Notes under the pieces: model-generated | What the model was told of the DNA's origin: nothing | What the model saw: the letters and a program-made list of their open reading frames with translations, nothing else | Databases searched by the model: none | Position numbers and translations under genes: made by a program | Shown here: one piece after another, positions 51,410-61,485 of the stretch | Position numbering within the stretch: position 1 is the stretch's first letter | Layout: each line of letters opens with the position of its first letter | From: Bradyrhizobium sp. CCH5-F6 | Lineage (GTDB): Bacteria > Pseudomonadota > Alphaproteobacteria > Rhizobiales > Xanthobacteraceae | Length of the DNA: 64,000 nt | Assembly (NCBI RefSeq): GCF_001556045.1 | Contig: NZ_LSIC01000078.1 | Coordinates: 1 to 64,000 of the forward strand | Direction of reading: 5' to 3'

Positions 51410-52879
51410 CTACTGGAACGCGACTTCGGCGAAACTGCGAAGCTTTCGCGAATGCAGCCGCTCCGATTCCTGCTGCTTGAGCCGCTCCAGCGCCTTGAGG
51501 CCGATCTCGAGATGCTGGCCGACGCGGCGGCGGTAGAACTCGCTGGCCATGCCCGCAAGCTTGATCTCGCCGTGCAGGGGCTTGTCGGAGACGCAGAGCA
51601 GCGTGCCGTAGGGCACGCGAAAGCGGTAGCCATTGGCGGCGATGGCAGCCGATTCCATGTCGAGCGCGACCGCGCGCGACTGCGACAGGCGGCGGATCAC
51701 CTCAGGCCCCGAGATTTCCCAATTGCGATTGTCGACGCTCGCGACGGTGCCCGTGCGCATCAGCCGTTTCAGCTCGAATCCCTCGAGCCCGGTGACGTCC
51801 TCGACCGCCTCCTCGAGCGCGACCTGCATCTCGGCCAGCGCGGGGATCGGCACCCAGGGCGGCAGCTCGCGGTCGAGCACATGGTCCTCGCGCACATAGC
51901 CGTGCGCCAGCACGTAATCGCCGAGCCGCTGCGTGTTGCGCAGGCCCGCGCAATGACCGAGCATTAGCCAGGCATGCGGGCGCAGCACGGCCACATGGTC
52001 GGTGACATTGCGCGCATTGGACGGACCGGTCCCGATGTTGATCAGGGTGATGCCGCGATAGCCGGGAGTGACCAGATGGAACGCCGGCATCTGCGGTGCG
52101 CGCGCGGGCGCGACGCCGGTCGTTGCGCCGCCGCTGCGCGTCATCACATTGCCGGGCGCGACGAAGGCATCGAGACCGGCCTCGCCGGACTGAAGCCGCT
52201 GCTGGCAGAGCTGCGCGAAGGCATCGACGTAGAACTGGTAGTTGGTGAAGATCACGAAGTTCTGGAAGTGCTCGGGATCGGTGCCGGTGTAGTGATAGAG
52301 CCGACGCAGCGAGTAGTCGACGCGGGCGGCCCGGAACAGCGACAGCGGCTCGGGCGCGCCGGGTTGGCGCTCGAAGGTGCCGTCGGCGATCGAATCGTCC
52401 ATGGTGGCCAGATCAGGCACGTCGAACGCATCGCGCAGCGACCGCGTGACGGCAGAGTTCTCGCTTGTCGTGATCGCGGCCTCGATGTTGATGTCGCGGC
52501 GATAGGCGAAGTGGATGGGGATCGGTTCCGCGGACTCGCCGATCTCGACGGGCGCGCCGTGGTTCTGGATCAACAGGCCGATCTGCTCGGTCAGATAGGC
52601 GCGAAACAGATCCGGCCGCGTCACGCTGGTTTCATGGACGCCGGGGCCGGCGACGAAGCCATAGGCGAGACGCGAATCCAGCCGCGCATGCGTCGCGGTG
52701 GTGATGCGGACGAAGGGATAATGGGCCCGCACCCGCGTCGTGATCGCTTCGCCACCAACATAGGCCTCGAACCGGTCGCGCAGGAACTTCGTGTTGCGCT
52801 CGTAGATCTCTTCGAGGCGGGCAACGGCCGCAGCTGCGTCGGAGAAGGATACGGTGGCGATGGAGGGTGGGGATTGCAT
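51410..52879 (-). CDS. amn: AMP nucleosidase
   Basis: A 489-residue enzyme that splits AMP into adenine and ribose 5-phosphate. The N-terminal AMP nucleosidase domain ends about residue 190 and is followed by a nucleoside-phosphorylase-like domain with LVTPGYRGITLINIGTGPSN, HAWLMLGHCAGLR and the purine/ribose region VALDMESAAIAANGYRF. Length and order fit Amn (about 485 residues). It helps set adenylate levels and purine salvage. Confidence 0.95.
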   Translation of the reverse strand: MQSPPSIATVSFSDAAAAVARLEEIYERNTKFLRDRFEAYVGGEAITTRVRAHYPFVRITTATHARLDSRLAYGFVAGPGVHETSVTRPDLFRAYLTEQIGLLIQNHGAPVEIGESAEPIPIHFAYRRDINIEAAITTSENSAVTRSLRDAFDVPDLATMDDSIADGTFERQPGAPEPLSLFRAARVDYSLRRLYHYTGTDPEHFQNFVIFTNYQFYVDAFAQLCQQRLQSGEAGLDAFVAPGNVMTRSGGATTGVAPARAPQMPAFHLVTPGYRGITLINIGTGPSNARNVTDHVAVLRPHAWLMLGHCAGLRNTQRLGDYVLAHGYVREDHVLDRELPPWVPIPALAEMQVALEEAVEDVTGLEGFELKRLMRTGTVASVDNRNWEISGPEVIRRLSQSRAVALDMESAAIAANGYRFRVPYGTLLCVSDKPLHGEIKLAGMASEFYRRRVGQHLEIGLKALERLKQQESERLHSRKLRSFAEVAFQ

Positions 52880-52934
52880 GATCGACCGCCGGGTTGCTGT
52901 TTGCGATCGCAGTATAGCAAACTGGCGGCCAAGT

Positions 52935-53014
52935 CGTCATTGCGAGCGCAGCGAGCAATCCAGAAATCTGTCCGCGGAGACAGCCTGGATTGCTTCGCTA
53001 CGCTCGCAATGACG
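52935..53014. repeat. 80-base palindromic dispersed repeat, copy 3
   Basis: The third copy of the element seen at 17100 and 18810. Its left arm lacks two bases (GCAGCGAGCAATCC instead of GCAGCGAAGCAATCC) and its right arm has one change (CGCTACGCTCG). It lies between the AMP nucleosidase start and the type I secretion adaptor stop, on the upstream side of amn. Confidence 0.9.
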
Positions 53015-53042
53015 AGGACAGACGACGCGGCGCTGTCGCGCG

Positions 53043-54377
53043 TCACTTCTCGCGGAAGGCCCGCATCAGCTGGTCGTGCAGCGGCTTCATCAGATAGGAT
53101 AGCATGGTGCGGTCGCCGGTCTGGACGAAGGCCTCCACGGGCATGCCCGGGATCATCTTGACGTCGCCGAGGCGGGCGATCTCTTCGGCCGGCATCGAGA
53201 CGCGGATCGTGTAGTAGCTCTGGCCGGTGCGCTGGTCGGTGGTGACGTCCGGCGAGACGCGGCTGACGAGGCCGTTGAGCTCGGGCGTGGTGCGCTGGTT
53301 GAACGCGGAGAGGCGCAGCAACGTCTTCTGGCCGATCTGGAGCTTGTCGATGTCGACCGGATTGACCTTGGCCTCGACCTGGAGATCGTCGGCCTGCGGC
53401 ACGATCAGCATCAGCGCATCGCCGGCCGTGACCACGCCGCCGACGGTGTGGACGTTCGATTGCAGCACCATGCCGTCCTGCGGCGCACGGATGTCGACGC
53501 GGCGCAGCTGGTCTTCGGCGGCAACCTTGCGCTCGATCAGCTCGCCGATCTTGTCGTTGGTCTCGCGCAGGTCCTTGGAGACCTCGCTGACCACGTCCTT
53601 GTCGATCTGGATGATCTGGAGCTCGGTCTCGGTGATCTTGCCCTTGGCCTGGGCGCGCGCGGCGATGTACTGGGCGCGCTCGCCGTTGAGGCGCGCCGAG
53701 TCGCGTTCGAGCTGGGTCAGACGCGAGATCTGCACCAGACGCTTGTCGTAGAGCTCGCGCACGCCGGTGAGCTCGTTCAGCACCAGCGCGATCTCCTGGT
53801 CCTTGGCCTTCTCCTGGGCACTGAGACCCGCGATCTCCTCGTTGAGCTGCGTGATGCGCTCGCGCAGCTGCGCCTTCTGCCCGGTGCGGCCGTTGACCCG
53901 AACGTCGAACAGCTTGGTTTCGGCCGAGAGCAGCGCCTTGACGTCGGGATCGTTGGCACGATCCAGCAGCGTTTGCGGAAACTCGATTCTGTCGAGACCG
54001 CGCTGCTCGGCTTGCAGCCGCGCCGCGCGCGCCTGCGCGGCATCGAGGTTCTTGGTGACGATGGCGAGGTTGGCCTTGGTGACGGTGTCGTCGAGCCGCA
54101 CCACGATGTCGCCGGCCTTGACCACGTCGCCATCGCGGGCGCGCACCTCGCCGACCACGCCGCCGGTCGGGTGCTGCACCTTCTTGACGTTGGATTCGAC
54201 CACGATCTGCCCCGGCGCGATCAGCGCACCCGAGATCAATACGGTCGACGCCCAGCCGCCGAGTCCGACGACCAGGACCAGCACGATCCCCAGTCCGAGC
54301 AACAGGTGGAACTTGATCGAATCGCCCACGGTCCTCTTCGCGGCTGGCTTGGTGCCGCCGATCGCCAGCGTGCTCAT
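53043..54377 (-). CDS. HlyD-family type I secretion periplasmic adaptor (PrtE-like)
   Basis: A 444-residue adaptor. A cytoplasmic N-terminus precedes one membrane helix (LLLGLGIVLVLVVGLGGWAS). Lipoyl-like halves are GGVVGEVRARDGDVVKAGDI and RAPQDGMVLQSNVHTVGGVV, with a long coiled coil (about 105-275) between them. The C-terminal barrel contains the PrtE/HlyD signature region VKMIPGMPVEAFVQTGDRTM. It connects the ABC exporter to a TolC-type channel. It starts 10 bases after the ATPase stop; ATG 54377 fits better than 54407. Confidence 0.92.
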   Translation of the reverse strand: MSTLAIGGTKPAAKRTVGDSIKFHLLLGLGIVLVLVVGLGGWASTVLISGALIAPGQIVVESNVKKVQHPTGGVVGEVRARDGDVVKAGDIVVRLDDTVTKANLAIVTKNLDAAQARAARLQAEQRGLDRIEFPQTLLDRANDPDVKALLSAETKLFDVRVNGRTGQKAQLRERITQLNEEIAGLSAQEKAKDQEIALVLNELTGVRELYDKRLVQISRLTQLERDSARLNGERAQYIAARAQAKGKITETELQIIQIDKDVVSEVSKDLRETNDKIGELIERKVAAEDQLRRVDIRAPQDGMVLQSNVHTVGGVVTAGDALMLIVPQADDLQVEAKVNPVDIDKLQIGQKTLLRLSAFNQRTTPELNGLVSRVSPDVTTDQRTGQSYYTIRVSMPAEEIARLGDVKMIPGMPVEAFVQTGDRTMLSYLMKPLHDQLMRAFREK

Positions 54378-54387
54378 GGCTTTGTGC

Positions 54388-56136
54388 TCACGGCTTGGCC
54401 ACTCCACCTTCGCTGACGATCTTGATCGGTGCCGGCGGCGTCGGGCGCGGCTGCAGCACCTGGGCGAGCACCTGCTCCTTGGGGCCGAACGCCTGCATGC
54501 GGCCGTCGCGCAGCACCAGGATCTGGTCGACGGCCTCGACGCCGATCGGGCGGTGCGCCACCACGACGACGATGGCGCCGCGCTCGCGCGCCGAGCGGAT
54601 GGCGCGGGTCAGCGCCTCGTCGCCTTCGGTGTCGAGGTTGGAATTGGGCTCGTCGAGCACGATCAGGAACGGATTGCCGTAGAGCGCGCGCGCCAGCGCC
54701 ACGCGCTGCGCCTGGCCTGCCGAGAGCGCGGCGCCCTGCTCGCCGACTTGCGTGTTGTAGCCCTCGCGCATCTTGATGATCATCTCGTGCACGCCGGCCT
54801 CTTTCGCCGCGGCGATGATGGCATCGGAGGTGGCTTCCGGATCGAACCGGCTGATGTTCTGGGCGATGGTGCCGCCGAACAATTCGACGTCCTGCGGCAG
54901 ATAGCCGATGTGGCGGCCGAGCGTGTCGCTCGACCATTGGTCGAGCGCCGCGCCGTCGAGCCGCACCTTGCCGCGCACCGGCTGCCAGACCCCGACCAGC
55001 GCGCGAATCAATGACGACTTGCCGGAGCCGCTCGGCCCGATCACGCCGAGGCCGTTGCCGGCGGCGAGCGCGAAGGTGACGTCCTGCACTACGAGCCGCT
55101 GATCGCCGGGCGGCACCATGGCGATGCCTTCGACCGAGAGCCGGCTGGTGGGCGCCTGCAGCTGGGTCGGCATCGCCTGCGCCGGCATCTGCTCCAGGAG
55201 GCGGGTGAGGCGGTGCCAGCTCTGGCGTGCCGCCACGAAGGATTTCCAATGCGCGATGGCGAGATCGACCGGCGCGAGCGCGCGAGCGGAGAGGATCGAG
55301 CCGGCGATGATGATGCCGGCCGTCGCCTCCTGGTGGATGACGAGATAGGCACCGACCGCGAGCACGGCCGATTGCAACATCATGCGCAGCACCTTTGCGA
55401 CCGCGCCGAGCCCGCCGGCGACGTCGCTGGCGCGCTGATTGCCTGCCAGGTATTTTTCGTTGGTCTCGCTCCAGCGCTGGTTCATGCGGCCGGCCATGCC
55501 CATCGACACCATGACTTCGGCGTTGCGGCGGCTGGCCTGGGCGAGATCGTTGCGCTGGGCGGCAAGCCCCATCGCCTCCTTCGCCGGCTGGCGGGACATG
55601 AATTCGGTGACCAGCGTCAGGCCGACCAGGATGATGGCGCCGACCAGTGCGGTGACGCCGATCAGCACGTGGAAGGCGAAGCAGATGGCGAGATAGAGCG
55701 GCAGCCAGGGCAGGTCGAAGAACGCGCTCGGGCCCATGCTGCCAAGGAAGGAGCGGACATTGTCGAGGTCGCGCAGCGGCTGAAGGCCCTCGTTGCGGTT
55801 GCCGACCAGCAGCGGCAGGCGCACGATGGTGTCGAACACGCGCTTGTTGAGGGCCTCATCCAGCGACGTTCCGATCCGCCCCAGGATGCGGTTGCGAATC
55901 ATGTCGAGCAGGCCCTGCGCCATATAGAGGAAGCTGGCGAGGATGATGAGGCCGACCAGGGTGGGGATGCTGCGACTGGGCAGCACCCGGTCGTAGACCT
56001 CCAGCATGAAGATCGACCCGGTCAGATAGAGCAGGTTGATCATGCAGCTCATCAAGCCGACGCCGACGAACGCCGTGCGACAAGCGCGCAAGGCGTCACT
56101 GAGCTCTGAACGGCGGACGCCAGGGATGGCTGCCAT
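54388..56136 (-). CDS. Type I secretion system permease/ATPase (PrtD-like)
   Basis: A 582-residue half-transporter. Six membrane helices (about 20-310) are followed by an ATPase domain with GVIGPSGSGKSSLIRALVG, signature LSAGQAQRVALARAL, Walker B FLIVLDEPNSNLD and the H-loop VVVAHRP. It lacks the peptidase C39 domain, so it belongs to the PrtD group that exports proteins with C-terminal uncleaved signals. It heads a two-gene operon with the adaptor; no substrate or outer-membrane gene lies here. The 56137-56387 gap upstream shows no other gene. Confidence 0.94.
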   Translation of the reverse strand: MAAIPGVRRSELSDALRACRTAFVGVGLMSCMINLLYLTGSIFMLEVYDRVLPSRSIPTLVGLIILASFLYMAQGLLDMIRNRILGRIGTSLDEALNKRVFDTIVRLPLLVGNRNEGLQPLRDLDNVRSFLGSMGPSAFFDLPWLPLYLAICFAFHVLIGVTALVGAIILVGLTLVTEFMSRQPAKEAMGLAAQRNDLAQASRRNAEVMVSMGMAGRMNQRWSETNEKYLAGNQRASDVAGGLGAVAKVLRMMLQSAVLAVGAYLVIHQEATAGIIIAGSILSARALAPVDLAIAHWKSFVAARQSWHRLTRLLEQMPAQAMPTQLQAPTSRLSVEGIAMVPPGDQRLVVQDVTFALAAGNGLGVIGPSGSGKSSLIRALVGVWQPVRGKVRLDGAALDQWSSDTLGRHIGYLPQDVELFGGTIAQNISRFDPEATSDAIIAAAKEAGVHEMIIKMREGYNTQVGEQGAALSAGQAQRVALARALYGNPFLIVLDEPNSNLDTEGDEALTRAIRSARERGAIVVVVAHRPIGVEAVDQILVLRDGRMQAFGPKEQVLAQVLQPRPTPPAPIKIVSEGGVAKP

Positions 56137-56387
56137 CAGGATGGTCTCTTTCGGGTGAGAGGCAAAGCCTCTGATTTCAAAGGCGAAATCAGGAGTACTC
56201 GACCCGGATTAACATCGCGTTTTCCGCGCGTCCAACGCAGTCGACCTCATCCGGGCCCAATGAGCCACATCTACCCCGACCGGCCTCGCGCGCAAGTCCG
56301 GAATTTCACAGGCTTGCGGCTTTTTCTTGCAGGCTTTCAGGCTCTTCTCCGGAAAGCGAGACCTGCAAGTGGCAAAATTCGCGGGGT

Positions 56388-56657
56388 CTAGAACCTGCCC
56401 CCGCCACGCACCAGCCGTACCACCACGAGCAGGATGACGGCGCCGATCGCGGAATAGACGATCTCGGACACCAGCCCGGTGCCGAGGCGGATGCCGAGCT
56501 TTGGGAACAGGAAGCTCGCCACCAGGGCGCCGGCGATGCCGACCACGATGTCGCCGATGATGCCGAAGCCGGTCCCGCGCACGACCTTGCCGGCAAGCCA
56601 GCCGGCGACCAGGCCGACGAACAGGATGACGAGCAGGCCTTCGTTGGAAATGTGCAT
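56388..56657 (-). CDS. GlsB/YeaQ/YmgE-family membrane protein
   Basis: An 89-residue protein with three hydrophobic segments and the glycine-rich pattern GWLAGKVVRGTGFGIIGDIVVG, IAGALVASFLFPKLG and AIGAVILLVVVRLV. This is the transglycosylase-associated (Tag) or GlsB family of small stress-response membrane proteins. It lies alone, 93 bases after the ABC ATPase of the next operon, and could be its last gene. The cellular role is unknown. Confidence 0.9.
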   Translation of the reverse strand: MHISNEGLLVILFVGLVAGWLAGKVVRGTGFGIIGDIVVGIAGALVASFLFPKLGIRLGTGLVSEIVYSAIGAVILLVVVRLVRGGGRF

Positions 56658-56750
56658 GGGTCCGGTCCCTCTGGCGTGAATGGCTCATGGAACGGGAACC
56701 GGGATGAACGGGGTCTGAATGTGTTCATCGAGGCCGCGTTGAGGAAGCGG

Positions 56751-57725
56751 CTACGGCGCGGCGACCGGCTCCGCCAGCACGCACCTCGCCGCACGGGCCG
56801 GTCCGATCGCCACATTCGCGGGCAATTGCTCCATACAGCGCGGCTCGGCGAACTTGCAGCGGGGAGCGAAGGAGCAATTGCGGGGTCTTTCGGCCAGCGA
56901 GGGCGGCGTGCCCGGGATCGTCTCCAGCCGCGCGCCGCGCTTGGCGCCGTGGATGGTCGAGGCGAGCAGGCCCTTGGCATAAGGATGCACGGGCGAGCGG
57001 ACGATGTCGCGCAGGCTCCCCTGCTCCACGATCTGGCCGGCATACATCACCGCGACCCGGTCGCAGATTTCGATGGCGACGCCGATGTCGTGGGTGACGA
57101 AGATGACGGACATGCCGAACTCGCGCTGCAGTTCGCGCAGCAGCAACAGGATCTGGATCTGCACGGTGGCATCGAGCGCGGTGGTCGGCTCGTCGGCCAG
57201 CAGGATCTTGGGACGACAGGCGAGCGCCAGCGCGATCATCGCGCGCTGGCGCATGCCGCCGGACATCTCGTGCGGATAGGCATCCAGCCTTCGCTTGGCC
57301 GAGGGGATGCGTACGACCTCGAGCATTTCGAGCGCCCTCGCCCTGCCCTCCGCGTGAGACTTGCCTTCATGGCGCACCACGCTTTCGGCGATCTGCGCAC
57401 CGATGGTGTAGACCGGGTCGAGCGCCAGCGCCGGCTCCTGGAAGATCATCGAGACGGTCTGCCCGCGGAAGGACGACAGCTCCTCGTCGTTCAAGGCGAG
57501 CACGTCGCGGCCCATGACGTTGACGGTGCCTGTGATCTGCGTGCGCTTCTTCGGCAACAGGCGCATCAGCGCACGCAAGGTCACACTCTTGCCCGAACCG
57601 GATTCGCCGAGCAGGCCCAGCACCTCGCCGTCACCGAGCGAGAGACTGAGATCATTCACGGCATAGACCGTACGCTCGCCGGTGAAGCGGATGTTGAGGC
57701 CTGATATCTCGACGAGTTTTGTCAT
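56751..57725 (-). CDS. Oligopeptide-type ABC transporter ATPase (OppD/DppD-like)
   Basis: A 324-residue ATPase with [17 protein letters not shown], signature [17 protein letters not shown], Walker [18 protein letters not shown]-loop FVTHDIG and the C-terminal oligo-HPY tail with three cysteines ([14 protein letters not shown]). It energises the permeases encoded upstream. Its ATG overlaps the amidase stop by 4 bases (ATGA), so its translation is coupled to the amidase. Confidence 0.93.
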   Translation of the reverse strand: MTKLVEISGLNIRFTGERTVYAVNDLSLSLGDGEVLGLLGESGSGKSVTLRALMRLLPKKRTQITGTVNVMGRDVLALNDEELSSFRGQTVSMIFQEPALALDPVYTIGAQIAESVVRHEGKSHAEGRARALEMLEVVRIPSAKRRLDAYPHEMSGGMRQRAMIALALACRPKILLADEPTTALDATVQIQILLLLRELQREFGMSVIFVTHDIGVAIEICDRVAVMYAGQIVEQGSLRDIVRSPVHPYAKGLLASTIHGAKRGARLETIPGTPPSLAERPRNCSFAPRCKFAEPRCMEQLPANVAIGPARAARCVLAEPVAAP

Positions 57726-59137
57726 GACGGCAGTTTGGGCATCCGGTCGTGGTAGTCGGTGACGCGCTGGAAGGCCGCGCCGATGGTGAGCAGGGTCGCT
57801 TCATCGAAGGAGCGGCCGATCAGCTGCATGCCGACCGGAAGGCCGGTTCTGGTAAAGCCGGACGGCACCGTGAGCGACGGCAGGCCCAGAAAATTCACCG
57901 GGCGGGTGAACAGCGTCAGCCGCTGCAACAGCGCCGGCGCGTTCGGCCCGCCGCCGACGTCGCTCTCCTCGATCGTCGGCGCCGGCACCGGGGACGCCGG
58001 TGCGATCACCGCATCGACGCCTGCGGTTGCGGCGTCGTGCGCGGCGAGCGCCGGCCCACGCCAGCGCATGGCCTCGAGATAGGTGATGGCGGGAACGGCG
58101 AGGCCGTTCTGAAGCCGCATCAGGACTTGCGGCCCATAATCCTGCGGACGCTCGATCATCCAGCGCTTGTGGAAGGCCGCCGCCTCCGCCGCGAGCACGA
58201 GCTGGCTCGCCGAGGACAATTGCCGCTGGTCCGGCAGCTCGACCTTCACGATGTCGGCGCCCTCGCGCTTGAGCACCGCGATGGTCTCATCGAGCACGCG
58301 CGCGACCTCGCTGTCGAGATCGTCGACATAGAAGGAGACCGGCACGCCGATCTTGAGGCCCTTCAGCGAACCCTTCGTCGCCGCGACGTAGTCCGACAGC
58401 GGCTCGTGACTGCAGGTCGAATCGGCGGGATCGGGGCCGGCCATCAACGCCAGCAACAGCGCGCAGTCCTCGGCGGTGCGGGCGAGCGGGCCGACCGTGT
58501 CGAGCGACTGCGACAGCGGCATCGCGCCTGCACGGCTGATGCGGCCCACCGTGGTCTTGAGGCCGGTGACGCCGCAGAAATGCGCGGGCATGCGGATCGA
58601 GCCGCCGGTGTCCGAGCCGAGCGCCGCATAGGTCAGGCGCGCGGCGACCGCGGAGCCAGACCCCGACGAGGAGCCGCCGGTGATGTGCGCGACGTTCCAG
58701 GGATTGCGCACCGGCCCGTAATGGGCGTTGTGCCCGGTCGGGCCATAGGCGAATTCGGCGAGGTGCAACGTGCCGAGCCGGACCTGGCCGGCGTCCTTCA
58801 GCCGCTGCAAGGCGGTGGAGGTGACGGTCGGAACGAAGTCGCGGCGGATCAGCGAGCCGCAGGTCGAGATCTTGCCGGCATCGTAATACATGTCCTTGTG
58901 CGCGAGCGGCACGCCATGCAGCGGACCACGGGCCTTGCCCTTGGCGAGCTCGGCGTCGGCAGCCTCGGCCGCCTTCAGCGCCGCCTCCGCCTCGATCGAC
59001 ATGAAGGCGTTGAGATGCGGCTGCCACTGCGCGATGCGGTGCAGCAGCGCGCGCGTCACCTCGTGCGACGACACCTGCTTCGTCGCGATCGCCCGTGCGA
59101 CCGCGGTGAGCGTCATCAATGCAGGCTCGATGCTCAT
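57722..59137 (-). CDS. AtzE-like amidase within an ABC-importer operon
   Basis: A 471-residue amidase-signature enzyme. The triad is seen as Lys in PLAHKDMYYDAG, the loop ITGGSSSGSGSAVAARL and the nucleophile region GSDTGGSIRMPAHFCGV. With the adjacent DUF4089-type 67-residue protein it resembles the AtzE/AtzG 1-carboxybiuret hydrolase pair. Start and stop overlap its neighbours by 4 bases on both sides. Its position between two ABC ATPase genes suggests that it hydrolyses the imported compound. The substrate might be a peptide, urea-like or other amide; carboxybiuret is not proven. Confidence 0.88.
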   Translation of the reverse strand: MSIEPALMTLTAVARAIATKQVSSHEVTRALLHRIAQWQPHLNAFMSIEAEAALKAAEAADAELAKGKARGPLHGVPLAHKDMYYDAGKISTCGSLIRRDFVPTVTSTALQRLKDAGQVRLGTLHLAEFAYGPTGHNAHYGPVRNPWNVAHITGGSSSGSGSAVAARLTYAALGSDTGGSIRMPAHFCGVTGLKTTVGRISRAGAMPLSQSLDTVGPLARTAEDCALLLALMAGPDPADSTCSHEPLSDYVAATKGSLKGLKIGVPVSFYVDDLDSEVARVLDETIAVLKREGADIVKVELPDQRQLSSASQLVLAAEAAAFHKRWMIERPQDYGPQVLMRLQNGLAVPAITYLEAMRWRGPALAAHDAATAGVDAVIAPASPVPAPTIEESDVGGGPNAPALLQRLTLFTRPVNFLGLPSLTVPSGFTRTGLPVGMQLIGRSFDEATLLTIGAAFQRVTDYHDRMPKLPS

Positions 59138-59337
59138 TTCGACACCTTCTGCTTCTGCGCTTGCGCGAGGACATAGCCGGCGGGCTCGAGATCGAACGGC
59201 AGCGTGCCGGCAATGGCCGCGAAGCCTTCGAAGGCAGGTCCGATGGCATTGGAGATGCGGGTTGCGATCTCGTCATCCACCGGAACGCCCGCGATTTGCG
59301 CGATCGGCTTGATCTCTTTCGGTGTCGGTCTCGTCAT
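59134..59337 (-). CDS. AtzG-like (DUF4089) amidase accessory subunit
   Basis: A 67-residue protein with IAQIAGVPVDDEIATRISNA, a helical core and the conserved FDLEPAGYVLAQ before a basic tail. It matches the DUF4089/AtzG family, in which AtzG binds and stabilises AtzE. Its stop overlaps the amidase ATG and its start overlaps the preceding ATPase stop. A paired complex with the amidase is inferred. Confidence 0.82.
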   Translation of the reverse strand: MTRPTPKEIKPIAQIAGVPVDDEIATRISNAIGPAFEGFAAIAGTLPFDLEPAGYVLAQAQKQKVSK

Positions 59338-60395
59338 GCGATCATCTCCCTGGGCGCGCGGCTATGGCCTGAACCGGCTATCGCCATGTAGCACGCGACC
59401 TCGTGGCCCATCTTATCGAGCGCAGTCAGCTTTGGTGTCGCATTTGCGCAGAGCGGCTCCGCAAACGGACATCGGGTGTGGAATCGGCAGCCCGGGGGCG
59501 GATCGATCGGATTGGGCGGATCGCCCGTGATCGGCGGCGTCTCGGTGCGCTTGTCGGGATCCGATGACGGCATCGCCGCGAGAAGGGCCCGCGTGTAGGG
59601 GTGGGCGGGCTGGTCCCAGACCTGGTCGACCGGACCGAGTTCGACGACCTCACCGAGATACATCACCAGCACGCGATCGGAGATGTAGCGGACGACGTTG
59701 AGGTCGTGGCTGATGAACAGATAGGTCAGGCCGAATTCGCGCTTGAGATCGGCCAGGAGATTGAGCACCTGCGCCTCGACGGATTTGTCGAGCGCCGAGA
59801 CGGCTTCGTCCAGGATCACCAGCCGCGGCGACAGCGCCAGCGCGCGGGCGATGTTGACGCGCTGGCGCTGGCCGCCGGAGATCTCGTGCGGATAGCGGTT
59901 GGCGAAATTCTCGGGCCGCAGACCGACCTTGCCGAGCAGCTCGCGCGCGAGCGTGCGCGCCGCACCGTCAGCCATGCCGTGGACCTTGGGCCCGAAGGCG
60001 ATCGATTCCTCGATGGTGAGGCGCGGATTGAGCGAGGCGTAGGAATCCTGAAACACCATCTGCATGCCGCGGCGCAGCTCGCGCAGCGACAGCGATTGGC
60101 CGACACTCATGCCGTCATAGATGATGTCCCCGTCGTCGCGCGGCATCAGATGCATCAGCAGTCGCGCGGTGGTGGACTTGCCGCAGCCGGACTCGCCGAC
60201 GATACCGACGGTCTCGCCCTTGGCGACGGAGAACGAGACGTTGTCGACGGCGCGCACGGTACGCTTGGCGGCGAACAGCCCGCCGCGAACCGGGAAGTGC
60301 TTGGTCAGGCCGTTGACCTGAAGCAGCGGCTGCGCGACTCCGCCGACGTCCTCTACCGGCTCCAGCATTTCAACGGATGTGGTGCTCTCGCTCAT
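59334..60395 (-). CDS. Oligopeptide-type ABC transporter ATPase (OppF/DppF-like)
   Basis: A 353-residue ATPase. Motifs are [17 protein letters not shown], signature [18 protein letters not shown], Walker [15 protein letters not shown] (the usual Pro after Glu is Ala), H-loop [10 protein letters not shown] and a C-terminal oligo-HPY tail. It partners the second ATPase at 56751. The ATG at 60395 is preferred; a GTG two codons upstream is an alternative. The gene is separated from the upstream permease by a repeat-rich gap. Confidence 0.93.
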   Translation of the reverse strand: MSESTTSVEMLEPVEDVGGVAQPLLQVNGLTKHFPVRGGLFAAKRTVRAVDNVSFSVAKGETVGIVGESGCGKSTTARLLMHLMPRDDGDIIYDGMSVGQSLSLRELRRGMQMVFQDSYASLNPRLTIEESIAFGPKVHGMADGAARTLARELLGKVGLRPENFANRYPHEISGGQRQRVNIARALALSPRLVILDEAVSALDKSVEAQVLNLLADLKREFGLTYLFISHDLNVVRYISDRVLVMYLGEVVELGPVDQVWDQPAHPYTRALLAAMPSSDPDKRTETPPITGDPPNPIDPPPGCRFHTRCPFAEPLCANATPKLTALDKMGHEVACYMAIAGSGHSRAPREMIA

Positions 60396-60408
60396 AGCCA
60401 CCGTCCTT

Positions 60409-60538
60409 CACCTCTCCCCACCGGGGAGAGGTCGGCGCGCAGCGCCGGGTGAGGGGGCGCGGCAAACTCGGTGGAGCGTAACCCCTCACCCGGATTGCAT
60501 CTTGCGATGCAATCCGACCTCTCCCTTCGGGAGAGGTG
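60409..60538. repeat. Palindromic repeat within the ABC operon (CCTCTCCCC... type)
   Basis: CACCTCTCCCCACCGGGGAGAGG and a mirrored CCTCTCCCTTCGGGAGAGG surround GCATCTTGCGATGC and GTGAGGGGG/CCCCTCACC. It fills the gap between the OppF-like and permease genes, so the operon transcript would carry this hairpin. Confidence 0.88.
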
Positions 60539-60579
60539 TGCGGAGCGCGCGGCGCTAGTTTGCATCTCCATCATCATCG

Positions 60580-61482
60580 TTAGTTCCTGATGTCCATGGC
60601 GCTGCGCAGGCCGTCCGAGAGCAGGTTGAAGCAGATCGAGACCGCGAAGATCATCGCGCCCGGCAACGCTGCGACCCAGGGATTGACGTAGATCGCCGTG
60701 CGCAGCGTGTTCAGCATCAGGCCCCATTCCGGCTCCGGCGGTTTCGTGCCGAGACCGAGGAAGGAGAGGCCGGCGGCGAGGATCATCGAGACCGAGATCA
60801 GGCTGGTGGCATAGACGAAGATCGCGCCGAGCACGTTGCCGAGAATGTGCACGCGCATGATCGTGAAGGCGCCGGCACCCGAGGCGCGCGCGGCCTCGAC
60901 GAAATCCATGTTGCGCACGCCGGTGGTGACGCTTTCGGCGACGCGGGTGATCTGCGGCACGAACACGACGGTCAACGACACGATGGAGTTGAGGATGCCT
61001 GCGCCGAGCGCGCCGGAGATGGCGATCGCCAGCAGAACGGAGGGGAAGGCGTAGAACACGTCCACGGTGCGCATGATCGCGGTGTTGAGCTTGCCGCCGA
61101 CGTAGCCGGCAATGAGACCGAGCGAGGTGCCGATGCAGAATGCAAGGATCACGGGCAAGATGCCGATGACCAGCGACAGCCGCCCGCCGTAGATCAGCCG
61201 CGCCAGCATGTCGCGGCCGAGCTCGTCGGTGCCGAGCGGATAGCCCGTCGTGCCGATGTGGCGGAGACGCCGGATCATCGAGCCCTTGTAGGGGTCTTCG
61301 AGACCCAGCCAGGGCGCCAGGATGGCGGACAGGAAGATCAGCAACAACACCAGCGCGCAGGCCATGCTGACCTTGTCGCGCATGATGCGGCGGCCGACGG
61401 TCGCCCAGTAGCCGCGCGCCTTGGTCGCGGGCGCGGCCTGGAGTGCGGCGTCGGCGGTGGCGGACAACGGAAGCTCGCTCAT
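60580..61482 (-). CDS. Peptide-type ABC transporter permease (DppC-like)
   Basis: A 300-residue permease with an N-terminal cytoplasmic segment and six helices (MACALVLLLIFLSAILAPWLG first). The coupling EAA loop reads EAARASGAGAFTIMRVHILGN. It forms the channel with the DppB-like protein, whose stop is 3 bases upstream. DppC-type features include EDPYKGSMIRRLRHIGTTGY and TDELGRDMLARLIYGGR. Confidence 0.93.
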   Translation of the reverse strand: MSELPLSATADAALQAAPATKARGYWATVGRRIMRDKVSMACALVLLLIFLSAILAPWLGLEDPYKGSMIRRLRHIGTTGYPLGTDELGRDMLARLIYGGRLSLVIGILPVILAFCIGTSLGLIAGYVGGKLNTAIMRTVDVFYAFPSVLLAIAISGALGAGILNSIVSLTVVFVPQITRVAESVTTGVRNMDFVEAARASGAGAFTIMRVHILGNVLGAIFVYATSLISVSMILAAGLSFLGLGTKPPEPEWGLMLNTLRTAIYVNPWVAALPGAMIFAVSICFNLLSDGLRSAMDIRN

Positions 61483-61485
61483 CCT

